From positions 1 to 56,051 of the forward strand of contig JANQRS010000064.1 in NCBI GenBank assembly GCA_028284445.1: DNA of 56,051 nt. The letters are read 5' to 3'. The stretch's first letter is position 1, and every line of letters begins with the position of its first letter. This document shows, one piece after another, positions 43,648 through 52,548 of this stretch. A program made the position numbers and the translations under genes. This DNA comes from Calditrichia bacterium. Lineage in GTDB: Bacteria > Calditrichota > Calditrichia > RBG-13-44-9 > J075. The notes below the pieces were generated by a model that saw nothing but the letters and a program-made list of their open reading frames with translations, was not told the origin of the DNA and ran no database searches.

Positions 43648-44436
43648 TCACAGGCTTTTTGTTCGTCCCCCGTCAACCGGGAGGTTGATACCGGTAATAA
43701 ACGAGGCCGCGGGTGAGGCGAGGAATCCAATGGCGCTGGCCACTTCCTCCGGCTGACCAAATCGTCCAAGCGGGATGCCGGTGAGCCAGACATTTTCTAT
43801 CGCTTCATATGTCGTTCCGGCCTGCTCTGCACGACTGTTAATGACCTCTTTCAAGCGACCGGTCACGGTTGGTCCGGGCAAAACATTGTTCACGGTGATA
43901 CCGAATTGCCCCAACTCGTTGGCGAGGGTTTTTGCCCAGTTGGCAACGGCACCACGAATGGTGTTTGACACACCCAAACCGGGGATTGGCTGTTTAACCG
44001 AGGTGCTAATGACATTAATTATTCGGCCATATCCAGCATCTTTCATACCGGGAACAAGCGCCTGGGTCAACACTTGATTGCAAAGCAAATGCTGCGAGAA
44101 GGCCGCCTCAAAGGCAGTCGGATCAGCATCGATCGCCTGTCCTCCCGGAGGCCCGCCGGTATTGTTAACCAGAATGTGAACGACGCTAGTCTGCCCCAGA
44201 TACTCCTTTATGGCACTGCCAACAAAGGCGGGATTCGAAAAGTCTGCAACGAGGTATCTGTGCTGTTGTTCAGCGGGTGTAGCCAACGTCTTCAAAACGC
44301 CTTTTAGCAAGTCTTCATTGCGAGCCATCAATGTAACCGTAGCGCCCTGTCCGGCCAGCATTTCAGCTGCAGCCCGGCCCAATCCGCGAGTGCTACCACA
44401 CACCAAAGCATGTTTGCCGCTCAAATCTATTTTCAT
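43648..44436 (-). CDS. Atypical short-chain dehydrogenase/reductase-like protein
   Basis: This 262-residue Rossmann protein has the glycine motif GSTRGLG (14-20), an NNTGG segment (91-95) in place of NNAG, and a catalytic-type Ser144. The usual YxxxK is replaced by Ser157-x3-Arg161 (SNTIR). I recall an SDR branch with SN..R at this place, so this may be a family trait rather than damage. Which substrate it uses, or whether it is catalytic at all, cannot be said. It is 10 nt downstream of the tryptophan dioxygenase gene. Confidence 0.82.
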   Translation of the reverse strand: MKIDLSGKHALVCGSTRGLGRAAAEMLAGQGATVTLMARNEDLLKGVLKTLATPAEQQHRYLVADFSNPAFVGSAIKEYLGQTSVVHILVNNTGGPPGGQAIDADPTAFEAAFSQHLLCNQVLTQALVPGMKDAGYGRIINVISTSVKQPIPGLGVSNTIRGAVANWAKTLANELGQFGITVNNVLPGPTVTGRLKEVINSRAEQAGTTYEAIENVWLTGIPLGRFGQPEEVASAIGFLASPAASFITGINLPVDGGRTKSL

Positions 44437-44446
44437 TCTTTACCTC

Positions 44447-45535
44447 TCACTTTTGCGAAAAATAATAGCCCAAATCCCGTTCAACGCTTTCCGGCAAATC
44501 CGGAAGCTTGGAGCGCGGCACTAAAAACGTAGAAATGTTGAAGAGGTCAGCATAAACGCGATGTTCTTCTGCGGTTTTCTTCAGGTAGCTGTATCCGGCA
44601 GATCCACCGGTGCCGGTTTTACGTCCGATCATTCGCAGCACCATCAAGGCATGCCGATAGCGCCAGGTCGAGATCCGCTCATCAATTTCCACGATTTCCG
44701 CCAGCAAGCGATAGGGCAGTTGCAGAATCGGTTGATCACGATAGAGATTTATCAACAAAACAGCCAGCGTGGCCTTGTATGAAAGGCGGCGACGCCCTTC
44801 CCTAATGAATTGATTATGCTGATCTTCTTCAAAGAGTGAGTCGAAATGACGCCGAGAAGCGTCCATCAATCTCAAACGACCTTCCCTGTCTTCTTTGGAA
44901 AGCTGAGCTTTTTCGATGAGCTCACGCTCTTCAGCCAGCATCCGCGTCACCACCGCCTGGTAGGTCTCAAGGAAATTAAAGCCCGGAAACTCCAGAAATG
45001 GAATACGTTCCAGCCAGTTTTCCAGCAGATGATAGAGTGTTGGCTCATCCTCTAACAATTCGAGAATAATCCGGCTGCCTTCGTCGTACATATGGTGATA
45101 GGCTTGCTTGCTGTATTTTACTCGCGATGCCGGTTTTAATCCCAGCTTGATTTCGATAATGCGAAATTGCAGGCTCTGGAATCCCGATGCCGGTGTTAGC
45201 AGATTGCGAAATTCGAGGAAATCCAGTGGTGTCATCGTTTCCATAATACTGATCTGGTCGATGAGAACTGAAAGGATTTCATTGATGCGATTGAGACGTG
45301 AAACCGCCTTATCGATATTGCGTTCGTCAACATAATGATCTTTAAACATCGTCATCACCGAGTTCAACTCGTGGATGATTTGCTTAAACCAAAGCTCATA
45401 GGTTTGGTGAACGACAATAAAGAGCATCTCATCGTGGGCCGGGGTTGCCAGCGCATCACTTTCGGGGGCTTGACTATCAAGTATCTTATCCAGTTGCAGA
45501 TAACTGGAATATTCAACGCCGTGTTTTTCAGACAT
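44447..45535 (-). CDS. kynA: Tryptophan 2,3-dioxygenase
   Basis: This 362-residue haem enzyme opens the indole ring of L-Trp to N-formylkynurenine. Distal His43 is in VVHQTYELWF, substrate-binding Arg110 in FLEFRNLLTPASGFQS, and the proximal haem His is His295 in WRYRHALMV. The GRKTGTGGSAGYSYL loop closes over substrate. It is longer than proteobacterial forms (about 280) and closer to animal/Bacteroidota lengths. No other kynurenine-pathway gene is present nearby. It forms a probable pair with the downstream SDR gene. Confidence 0.95.
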   Translation of the reverse strand: MSEKHGVEYSSYLQLDKILDSQAPESDALATPAHDEMLFIVVHQTYELWFKQIIHELNSVMTMFKDHYVDERNIDKAVSRLNRINEILSVLIDQISIMETMTPLDFLEFRNLLTPASGFQSLQFRIIEIKLGLKPASRVKYSKQAYHHMYDEGSRIILELLEDEPTLYHLLENWLERIPFLEFPGFNFLETYQAVVTRMLAEERELIEKAQLSKEDREGRLRLMDASRRHFDSLFEEDQHNQFIREGRRRLSYKATLAVLLINLYRDQPILQLPYRLLAEIVEIDERISTWRYRHALMVLRMIGRKTGTGGSAGYSYLKKTAEEHRVYADLFNISTFLVPRSKLPDLPESVERDLGYYFSQK

Positions 45536-45624
45536 GTTGGACCATCTGTTTTATGAATTGATTCATCATCTGGTCCGATAACTTCGGAGGGAAAAATATC
45601 AATTGCAAATGAGGAATAATAAAC

Positions 45625-46008
45625 TTAAAAAGCCTTACTCGGCCACATACTGTCTACAACTTCGCGGAATTCACTTAAATGGAAAGGCTTTTGTAAGAAG
45701 GTGCACTCGACCTCGTCGAAAAAGTCGAGCATCTTTGCGTCCGGCTCATAACCGGACATAAAAATGATGTGCTCAGTAAAATTTGGCTTGCGACGCTGCA
45801 TGTCCTCGAACAGGTCCATACCGTTTACGTCAGGCAGGCTGATATCGATAATGGTCAGATCCATTTCAGTATCTTCAATGCGCTCCAGGGCTTCTGCGCC
45901 CAGCGAACTTGAAATCACGTCGATATCCTTATAAAGCCCCAGGAAATCGCGGATCAATGCGCGAATATTGTCTTCATCTTCGACGACAAGCACTCTCTTC
46001 GTAGACAT
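45625..46008 (-). CDS. Single-domain response regulator
   Basis: This 127-residue CheY-type receiver has VVEDED acidic residues, phospho-acceptor Asp55 in IIDISLP, Ser in FMSGYEP and Lys in LQKPF. There is no output domain. The ATG at 46008 follows AGAGGTG at six nt; an in-frame upstream TTG (46035) is less likely. No kinase is adjacent, so its partner is elsewhere. Confidence 0.92.
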   Translation of the reverse strand: MSTKRVLVVEDEDNIRALIRDFLGLYKDIDVISSSLGAEALERIEDTEMDLTIIDISLPDVNGMDLFEDMQRRKPNFTEHIIFMSGYEPDAKMLDFFDEVECTFLQKPFHLSEFREVVDSMWPSKAF

Positions 46009-46085
46009 AGTGTGCACCTCTTTGGCCAACTTCAACGGCCTTCAATAGTTACATTTTCATGTTCGTCTCCGCCGGTTCCTGATCA

Positions 46086-47528
46086 CTAAGCGCCTTTAAG
46101 CTTCTCACGCAAGATCTCATTCACCGTCGCAGGATTCGCTTTCCCGCGCGTTTCTTTCATCACCTGACCAATAAAGTAGGTAAAGATTTTCTCTTTACCT
46201 GCCCGATACTGTTCTACCTGTGAAGGGCTATTTTCAATAATTTCATCAATTATCTTTTCCAGCGCACCGGCATCAGAAATTTGCATCAAGCCTTTCGCCT
46301 CAACAATTTTCCGCGGTGAGCCACCGGACTCCAGCATTTCTTCAAATACTGTTTTACCAATTTTGGCACTGATGGTCTTATCGCTGATTAAATTCAGCAA
46401 TTCAGCGAGTGCTTCCGGTGATATAGAGAATTCAGAAATATCTGTTTTAGTATCATTGAGAACGCGTAGCACGTCGCTCATAATCCAGTTGCTGGCCAGT
46501 TTCTTATCCTGGCAGTCAGCTGCTGTTTTCTCAAAGTAGTCTGCCAGTGAACGGGTGGCGGTTAACACCTCGGCATTGTATTCAGGCAGCTGGTAATTTT
46601 GAACAAAACGTGCTTGTTTGGCTTCCGGTAATTCCGGCAGCGCGGCTCTAATACTATCGACCCATTCCTCGGAAATATTTAGCGGTGGAATGTCAGGCTC
46701 CGGAAAATATCTGTAATCATGTGCCTCCTCCTTGCTGCGCATGCTGCGAACCGTGTTTACATTGGCGTCCCAGAGGAGGGTTTCCTGAACAATCCGGCCT
46801 CCTGACTCGACAATATTGGTCTGCCTTTCTATCTCATAGGCAATAGCGCGCTCCACATTACGGAAGGAGTTCATATTCTTTACTTCTGTTTTTACGCCAA
46901 ATTCCGCATCCCCGACCGGACGAATGGATATATTGGCGTCGCAGCGCAGACTGCCTTCTTCCATATTGCCATCGCAAATTTCAAGGTAGGTTACCAGCTG
47001 CTTGAGCTTGGCGAGATATTGACCGGCTTCTTCAGCAGAGCGAATATCCGGTTCACTGACAATTTCGATCAGCGCCACGCCGCTTCGGTTAAGATCCACC
47101 AGGCTGTCATGCCCGGCAATAGCGGTGTCATGGATCGATTTGCCTGCATCCTCCTCAAGATGGATACGAGTGATACCAATTCGCTGCTGGCCGCGAGCCT
47201 CGGTATTGACATCGACATGGCCGTTGCTACAGAAAGGCAGCTCAAATTGAGATATCTGATAGCCTTTTGGCAAGTCCGGATAGAAATAATGCTTCCGCGC
47301 AAAGCGGCTAAAGGGCGCAATGGAACAGTGGGTCGCCAATCCCATGCGAATAATGTATTCAACAGCCCTGGTGTTGAGAACCGGCAAGACACCCGGCATT
47401 CCCAATACTACCGGATCGGTCTTGGAATTCGGATCACCGCCAAACTCGGCGCTGGACCCGCAAAAAACTTTAGACTCGGTCAGAAGTTGCGCATGCACTT
47501 CCAAGCCAATGACCGCTTCGTATTTCAA
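46086..47528 (-). CDS. gatB: Glu/Asp-tRNA(Gln/Asn) amidotransferase subunit B
   Basis: This 480-residue protein starts at TTG with AAAGGAAA upstream. It contains the GatB core (VIGLEVHAQL; KHYFYPDLPKGYQISQ; EDAGKS; SVALIE-like NRSGVALIEIVSEPDI) and the C-terminal YqeY/GatB tail (about 345-478) ending VNEILREKL. With GatA and GatC it converts Glu-tRNA(Gln) or Asp-tRNA(Asn) to the amide forms. It lies 28 nt after gatA. No gatC was found in the window. Confidence 0.97.
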   Translation of the reverse strand: MKYEAVIGLEVHAQLLTESKVFCGSSAEFGGDPNSKTDPVVLGMPGVLPVLNTRAVEYIIRMGLATHCSIAPFSRFARKHYFYPDLPKGYQISQFELPFCSNGHVDVNTEARGQQRIGITRIHLEEDAGKSIHDTAIAGHDSLVDLNRSGVALIEIVSEPDIRSAEEAGQYLAKLKQLVTYLEICDGNMEEGSLRCDANISIRPVGDAEFGVKTEVKNMNSFRNVERAIAYEIERQTNIVESGGRIVQETLLWDANVNTVRSMRSKEEAHDYRYFPEPDIPPLNISEEWVDSIRAALPELPEAKQARFVQNYQLPEYNAEVLTATRSLADYFEKTAADCQDKKLASNWIMSDVLRVLNDTKTDISEFSISPEALAELLNLISDKTISAKIGKTVFEEMLESGGSPRKIVEAKGLMQISDAGALEKIIDEIIENSPSQVEQYRAGKEKIFTYFIGQVMKETRGKANPATVNEILREKLKGA

Positions 47529-47556
47529 TATATTTCCTTTCGAATCAGATTCTCTG

Positions 47557-48975
47557 CTACTCTGCCAGATTTTCCACAGCCTGCGCCGCCTGCAACAAAC
47601 GAATTTCCTTAAATGAGGACGCTAACAACTGTACGCCTATCGGGAATCCATTTTCGGTCTTCGCAAGCGGTATGCTGATGGCGCCGATGCCAGCCAGGTT
47701 AGCCGTAACCGTATAAATATCAGATAGATACATCTTCAACGGATCCGAAAGACGCTCACCGAGTCGGAAAGCAGGTCCCGGTGTCGTCGGCGTAAGAAGC
47801 ACATCCACCGCCTCCATTGCCTGATCGTATTCCTGCTTAATTAAGTTTCTGACCTGCTGGGCTTTGCGATAATAGGCGTCATAATAACCGGACGATAACA
47901 CGTAGGTTCCCAGCATGATACGACGTTTGACAGCCGGCCCAAATCCCTCACTACGAGTGTTGACGTACATGGATTCCAGATTCTCAGCATTTTCAGTGCG
48001 ATGTCCATAGCGTACGCCATCGTAACGGCCGAGATTGGAAGACGCTTCTGCCGTGGCAATAATGTAATAGGTAGAAATGGCAAATTCAGTGAGCGGTAGC
48101 TTCACTTTGGTGACAGTGTGACCGGCATCTTCGAGGCGCCTGGCAAGTGCCTCAATCGCCGCACGTATTTCATCATCCAGACCGTCACCGAAAAATTCCG
48201 CCGGCATGCCGAACTTCATTTTTTCGGTGGTATCCAGGTAGCCACTGAATGCCGGCACCGGTACGTGGGCGCTGGTGGCGTCGTTCGAATCACCGCCGGA
48301 AATGACTTCCAGCATCAGTGCTGCATCAGATACGGTTTTACCAAAAGGACCTATTTGATCAAGGGATGAGGCGTAGGCTACCAGGCCGTAACGGGACACC
48401 CGTCCATATCCTGGCTTGAGACCAACCACCCCGCATAAAGCCGCAGGCTGACGGATGGAGCCACCGGTGTCACTACCAAGAGCAATATCGGTCATACCGG
48501 CAGCAACTGCAATCGCAGAACCGCCACTTGAGCCGCCGGCGACGTAGTCGGGATTCATAGGATGACGGGCCGGTCCATGCGCAGAGTTTTCTGTCGATGA
48601 ACCCATAGCAAATTCGTCGAGATTGGTTTTGCCGATAATGATGCCATCTGCATCCTGAATTTTACGCACAACAGTGGCATCGTACGGCGAAATAAAATTG
48701 TCCAATATCCGCGACGCGCAGGTTACGCGCTTGCCGGCCATGCACATGTTGTCCTTTAAGGCGATGAAGAGACCGGCCAGCCGACCAAGCTTCTCTCCGG
48801 CATCGCGGCGAGCATCGATTTCGGCAGCCCGCTGACGCGCGTCATCCGCATATACCTGGATAAATGCATTCAGGTGCTTACCAGCTTCGATTTTTGCCAG
48901 CATTTCCTCAACGCGCTCGGTCAGTTTAAAACCGCCCTGCTGATAATCCTGGCGCAATTCAATGCAGGTTTTCAA
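47557..48975 (-). CDS. gatA: Glu/Asp-tRNA(Gln/Asn) amidotransferase subunit A
   Basis: This 472-residue amidase-signature enzyme frees ammonia from glutamine for GatB. The Lys-Ser-cisSer triad is Lys74 (ALKDNM), Ser149 (AGGSSGGSA) and Ser173 (SDTGGSIRQPA). The start is TTG with AAGGA six nt upstream. It is the first gene of gatA-gatB; a terminator hairpin and a palindromic repeat separate it from tatA. The small gatC subunit is not visible next to it and may be elsewhere. Confidence 0.97.
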   Translation of the reverse strand: MKTCIELRQDYQQGGFKLTERVEEMLAKIEAGKHLNAFIQVYADDARQRAAEIDARRDAGEKLGRLAGLFIALKDNMCMAGKRVTCASRILDNFISPYDATVVRKIQDADGIIIGKTNLDEFAMGSSTENSAHGPARHPMNPDYVAGGSSGGSAIAVAAGMTDIALGSDTGGSIRQPAALCGVVGLKPGYGRVSRYGLVAYASSLDQIGPFGKTVSDAALMLEVISGGDSNDATSAHVPVPAFSGYLDTTEKMKFGMPAEFFGDGLDDEIRAAIEALARRLEDAGHTVTKVKLPLTEFAISTYYIIATAEASSNLGRYDGVRYGHRTENAENLESMYVNTRSEGFGPAVKRRIMLGTYVLSSGYYDAYYRKAQQVRNLIKQEYDQAMEAVDVLLTPTTPGPAFRLGERLSDPLKMYLSDIYTVTANLAGIGAISIPLAKTENGFPIGVQLLASSFKEIRLLQAAQAVENLAE

Positions 48976-49031
48976 ATAACATCCTTTCCGCCTGTAGCTA
49001 ACGGCACAGCCTCAGGCCATATTTCATCAAA

Positions 49032-49058
49032 AACCTCCACAATGCAATAGTGGAGGTT
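49032..49058 (-). terminator. Rho-independent terminator upstream of gatA
   Basis: AACCTCCA and TGGAGGTT form an 8-9 bp stem around a loop of about 10 nt. On the minus strand it is followed by TTTTT. It probably ends the htrA-to-tatA transcript before gatA. Confidence 0.75.
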
Positions 49059-49183
49059 CTTCTTAGTCAGCGTCTAAAATCATTGCAAGAATACGGGAGG
49101 TTTGGTCAATAAAATGCCCTGCGCAGAATCCTGAGATGAAATCTCATATAAAATCTGCAAGAGGCTATCACAATGCCTTTGAG

Positions 49184-49226
49184 ACATCCCCCTAGATCCC
49201 CCTTCGAAGGGGATACAGGGGGATGT
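49184..49226. repeat. Palindromic repeat, ACATCCCC family, copy 3
   Basis: ACATCCCCCTAGATCCCC (49184-49201) pairs with 49209-49226 with two mismatches around a CTTCGAA loop. It is 26 nt past the tatA stop codon. Family features match copies 1 and 2. Confidence 0.9.
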
Positions 49227-49251
49227 CCACAATGCGCATTTAAGATTAAAT

Positions 49252-49494
49252 TTAGCTCGCAGCGTTTCCGGCGTCGGAGTTATTTTCGGTGTTTTCACGG
49301 CGTTGGCTGTTTGAGCGCGGCCGATCTTCCAGATGTTCTATGTCGAATTCCTCACGCAACCCCTGGGTAGCATGCTTGAATTCTTTTATCGAGCGCCCAA
49401 CAGAGCGGGCCAGTTCCGGTAACCTTTTCGCGCCAAAGAGTACGATGACCATCATGCAAATGACAATAATTTCTGTCGGTCCCATGCCGAACAT
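49252..49494 (-). CDS. tatA: Twin-arginine translocase subunit TatA/TatB
   Basis: This 80-residue protein has one N-terminal transmembrane helix (about 7-21, GPTEIIVICMMVIVLFG), the hinge FGAKRLPEL, an amphipathic helix (ARSVGRSIKEFK) and an acidic, Asn/Ser-rich tail. This is a TatA/E-type Tat pore subunit. The ATG at 49494 follows AAGGAG at seven nt; longer in-frame starts are discounted. No tatC is in the window. Confidence 0.93.
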   Translation of the reverse strand: MFGMGPTEIIVICMMVIVLFGAKRLPELARSVGRSIKEFKHATQGLREEFDIEHLEDRPRSNSQRRENTENNSDAGNAAS

Positions 49495-49606
49495 AACACT
49501 TCTCCTTGTTTTGAAGCCGTTTCCATCAACAGCTTCCTTAAAAATTACCTGCGGCAACATTCTTGTCAGGGCCGTCAGGTACACATCAGGGCAAATTTCC
49601 TACAAC

Positions 49607-49876
49607 TTATTTGCCTTCGATTCTGCTTAAAATATAAGCAATTAAAAAGATGCCCACAACTCCCATAATATTGATACTGATATTAAAACCAAAGGTTACT
49701 GTCAGCACTTTAAGGTTAAATGCCGTGGTCGGCAAGCCAAAACTCGCCGATTTTAGCAGCATCGTCTTCAATATTCCCGGAGGCAGCATCACACCAAAGG
49801 CATCCCCCAACACACTTCCAACCACAGCCCCAAGAATCAGGACAAACATATACCAGCCGAATTTCTTCCCTTGCAT
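49607..49876 (-). CDS. DUF4321-like small membrane protein
   Basis: This 89-residue protein has two to three hydrophobic helices (about 8-28, 48-60, 64-83), with VGSVLGDAFG and NIMGVVGIFLIAYIL segments I associate with the DUF4321 family found near tatA and maf/nth genes. Function unknown. The ATG at 49876 follows AAGG at eight nt; a GTG three codons upstream is also possible. It lies between purQ and tatA. Confidence 0.75.
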   Translation of the reverse strand: MQGKKFGWYMFVLILGAVVGSVLGDAFGVMLPPGILKTMLLKSASFGLPTTAFNLKVLTVTFGFNISINIMGVVGIFLIAYILSRIEGK

Positions 49877-50008
49877 TGTCCACACCTTGCTTTTTCAAGT
49901 CCAGGCGATGGCCAACAAAGCCATTACGCCATGCAGTCGAATTAGGTGACGGAGACAACTTATAAAACATCCGTGACATATTAAATGGGGAAGAATATTT
50001 GGGCAGTA

Positions 50009-50686
50009 TCAGGCAAGCAGGGATTGAAAGATATGGACGCCATCATTCGAACCGAGCATTTCTTCCATGGCCCGTTCAGGATGCGGCATCATGCCCATCA
50101 CATTGCCGCGCTGATTGATAATACCGGCAATATCATCCACGGATCCGTTTGGATTTCCGTCACCGCCGGTGTTATTATTCTGATCAACATAGCGAAAAAC
50201 AATCTGATTGTTTTCCTGAAGTGATTTGATGGTCGCTTCGTCCGCGAAATAACGGCCTTCACCGTGAGCAATGGGAATTGACAGTTGCTGTCCCGGCTTC
50301 AACTTGTCGGTAAAGCGGGTATCATTATTCTCAGTACGCAGATAAACGTGACGGCAGACAAAACGCAGGTTTTCATTTCGCAGCAAAGCCCCGGGAAGGA
50401 GGCCAACTTCCACCAATACCTGAAAGCCGTTGCAAACGCCCAGCACCGGTTTTCCGCTCTCGGCAAAGTCAACCAGGGCATTCATAATTGGCGAGAATCC
50501 GGCAATGGCGCCGGCACGCAGGTAATCTCCATACGAGAATCCACCGGGCAACAGGACAAAATCGTATTTGCTTAAATCGCCGGTCTTGTGCCAGACAAAA
50601 TCGACATCCTGCCCACATAGCTCCAGGGCATGAAAGGCATCATGATCACAGTTGGAGCCGGGAAATACGACAACGGCACACTTCAC
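50009..50686 (-). CDS. purQ: Phosphoribosylformylglycinamidine synthase subunit PurQ
   Basis: This 225-residue class I glutamine amidotransferase has the nucleophile Cys85 in GVCNGFQVL and the His/Glu pair in MMPHPERA near the C-terminus. It supplies ammonia to PurL with PurS (FGAM synthesis, step 4 of purine synthesis). It overlaps purS by 4 nt. PurL itself is not in this window. Confidence 0.96.
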   Translation of the reverse strand: MKCAVVVFPGSNCDHDAFHALELCGQDVDFVWHKTGDLSKYDFVLLPGGFSYGDYLRAGAIAGFSPIMNALVDFAESGKPVLGVCNGFQVLVEVGLLPGALLRNENLRFVCRHVYLRTENNDTRFTDKLKPGQQLSIPIAHGEGRYFADEATIKSLQENNQIVFRYVDQNNNTGGDGNPNGSVDDIAGIINQRGNVMGMMPHPERAMEEMLGSNDGVHIFQSLLA

Positions 50687-50937
50687 TTCGCAGCCTCCGG
50701 ATATTCGATTTCAAAATCTTCGATAACAGTATTTGCCAGGAGTTTACGGCTGGCATCTTCAACAATCTTTTGAATGTCTTCTTTGCTTTGCCCGTCAGCA
50801 ACTTCGAGCTCAATCAATTTGCCAACCCGCACACCGGAGATTTGGTCAAATCCCAACTGATGCAGCGCTTGATTCACAGCTTTGCCCTGCGGATCAAGAA
50901 TACTTTTCTTAAGGCGAACCTTTACTGCTACCTTCAT
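50683..50937 (-). CDS. purS: Phosphoribosylformylglycinamidine synthase subunit PurS
   Basis: This 84-residue protein has the PurS ferredoxin-like fold signature (KVRLKKSILDPQGKAV, GFDQISGVRVGK). It bridges PurQ and PurL. It overlaps both neighbours by 4 nt (pssA upstream, purQ downstream), so the three genes are translated as a unit. Confidence 0.95.
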   Translation of the reverse strand: MKVAVKVRLKKSILDPQGKAVNQALHQLGFDQISGVRVGKLIELEVADGQSKEDIQKIVEDASRKLLANTVIEDFEIEYPEAAK

Positions 50938-51728
50938 AGTTCATTTTCCTTATTGACAATCTTATGCGTTTCGTTTTGCTCACCATTTTTCCAGAGCTTC
51001 CAAAGCGCCCTGACCAATCCGGAGGCAATATAAATAATCGATAGCGGGAAAAAAGCTTCTTGTGGAAAAAACAGGATGAGCGTCGTGCTCACGATGGCAA
51101 AGATGATCATGATCCGATTCGTCGCATCGCCTTTAAAGGTAAAATTCGGCGTTTTTTCGTAGCGAATGGTCGAAATCATCAGCAGCGAAACAATGATGAT
51201 CAGGCTGAGAAATACCTTCGACCAGCGCAGATATTCCCAGAAATGGAAATTGAAGATAACAAAAGTGGCGATAACTGTTGCCGATGCCGGAATCGGTATG
51301 CCTTCAAAATACGCCTTGTCGAAGCCGTCCAGCCGAACATTAAATCGCGCCAGGCGGATAGATCCAAAAACCAGTGGCAGGAAGCTGGCGATAAGCCCGA
51401 TCGTTCCCCACTGGTTGAAGAAAACTGAGTACGCAAGCAGGGATGGTGCAAGTCCAAAGGAAATCACATCCGCCATCGAGTCGTATTGAACGCCAAACTC
51501 CGAGGAGCTATCAGTCAGTCTGGCAAGTTTACCGTCAAGCGTGTCGAGGACTGCCGCCGCAATAATCAACCAGGCGGCCTGCATGAATTTGCCTTGTGCT
51601 GCCTCGTTCATGGCATTGGCTTTTGCTACCTCAATAGCTCCTTGCGACGATAGGATCGCCGAAAAAAAGCCGCAAAACATATTTGCCATCGTAAAGAAGC
51701 CTGGTACTAATCCGGCACTTACTTTCAC
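50934..51728 (-). CDS. pssA: CDP-diacylglycerol-serine O-phosphatidyltransferase
   Basis: This 264-residue integral membrane enzyme makes phosphatidylserine. The CDP-alcohol phosphotransferase motif D-x2-DG-x2-AR-x8-G-x3-D-x3-D is complete in the LDTLDGKLARL...YDSMAD segment. About seven hydrophobic helices follow. The start is GTG with GAGGA seven nt upstream. Together with the psd gene upstream it forms the phosphatidylethanolamine pathway. Confidence 0.95.
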   Translation of the reverse strand: MKVSAGLVPGFFTMANMFCGFFSAILSSQGAIEVAKANAMNEAAQGKFMQAAWLIIAAAVLDTLDGKLARLTDSSSEFGVQYDSMADVISFGLAPSLLAYSVFFNQWGTIGLIASFLPLVFGSIRLARFNVRLDGFDKAYFEGIPIPASATVIATFVIFNFHFWEYLRWSKVFLSLIIIVSLLMISTIRYEKTPNFTFKGDATNRIMIIFAIVSTTLILFFPQEAFFPLSIIYIASGLVRALWKLWKNGEQNETHKIVNKENEL

Positions 51729-51765
51729 AGATCTATCCTCATAAAGTACTAGTTGTTCGTTGTCA

Positions 51766-51814
51766 GATGATCGTTATTAATTGTTCCTTGAACGGACGAC
51801 AATTAATGATCATC
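51766..51814. promoter_or_regulatory. Long imperfect hairpin between psd and pssA
   Basis: A 16-bp stem (GATGATC plus ATTAATTGT against ACAATTAAT plus GATCATC) has a 3-nt bulge (GTT, 51773-51775) and a 14-nt loop. It occupies most of the 88-nt gap, whereas the other genes of this run are only 4-16 nt apart. It could be an attenuator, an RNA processing site or an intergenic repeat. Confidence 0.55.
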
Positions 51815-51816
51815 GG

Positions 51817-52533
51817 TCAACTATTCCCCACTTCCGATTGGGGTATTTCTACGACTCGCTGTTCTTCTGCGTCTTGTCTTCCTTCATCCGGGAAGGTAGC
51901 CAAAATTGTTTCGCCAGCTTTCACAACCTGGCCTTTCTTCACCAAAACCTTGGCGTCGAAAGTCAGGAAGACATCCACACGGCTACCGTAGCGTATTAAA
52001 CCCATTCGCTCTCCGGCTTTGCTCCAGGCACCTTCGCGTAAATGACAAACGATACGACGGGCAATCAAGCCGGCAATTTGCTTAAACAGAACCTGGTGGC
52101 CCATTTGGTCGACCATGCCAATCTCAGTCTGTTCGTTCTCATCGGATGCGCGATGGTTGAAAGCGGCAAGGAATCGACCGGTCTTGTATTTGAAGTAATT
52201 AACCTGTCCGCTAATCGGCGAACGATTCACATGCACATTAAATACCGAGAGAAAAACGCTGATTCTCTGGACTTCCTTGCCAAAATACTCGTCTTCAACA
52301 ACATTACTGATCTGTATGACCTTACCATCCGCCGGTGAAACCACCGCCAGGGGATTATTCGGCACGTTGCGATCAGGATCTCTAAAGAAGAACAGATTAA
52401 AGACGGCAAGAAACCCCAGAACCCCGCACAATAGCAGGGTTGCAGTGCCCGGCATCATATAATAAATGCCGAAACTGACAGCAAAAGCCAGAAAAGTACC
52501 AATGATAATTCCGTAACCATCTTTGGCAAACAC
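51817..52533 (-). CDS. psd: Phosphatidylserine decarboxylase (short type)
   Basis: This 238-residue protein has an N-terminal hydrophobic region (about 8-50), then the pro-enzyme with the self-cleavage site Gly183-Ser184 in RYGSRVDVF, which creates the pyruvoyl group. HVNRSPISG and FNHRASDENEQ are other family motifs. It converts phosphatidylserine to phosphatidylethanolamine. The start is GTG with GAGGAG. It lies 15 nt downstream of the purC-like gene. Confidence 0.95.
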   Translation of the reverse strand: MFAKDGYGIIIGTFLAFAVSFGIYYMMPGTATLLLCGVLGFLAVFNLFFFRDPDRNVPNNPLAVVSPADGKVIQISNVVEDEYFGKEVQRISVFLSVFNVHVNRSPISGQVNYFKYKTGRFLAAFNHRASDENEQTEIGMVDQMGHQVLFKQIAGLIARRIVCHLREGAWSKAGERMGLIRYGSRVDVFLTFDAKVLVKKGQVVKAGETILATFPDEGRQDAEEQRVVEIPQSEVGNS

Positions 52534-52548
52534 TGTTCGATGCTCCTC

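Noticed and set aside
43413..43793. 126-residue minus-strand frame between GIY-YIG and SDR genes.
   Set aside because: It translates the 36-bp direct repeats and overlaps the SDR 3' end in another frame; repetitive product without domain.
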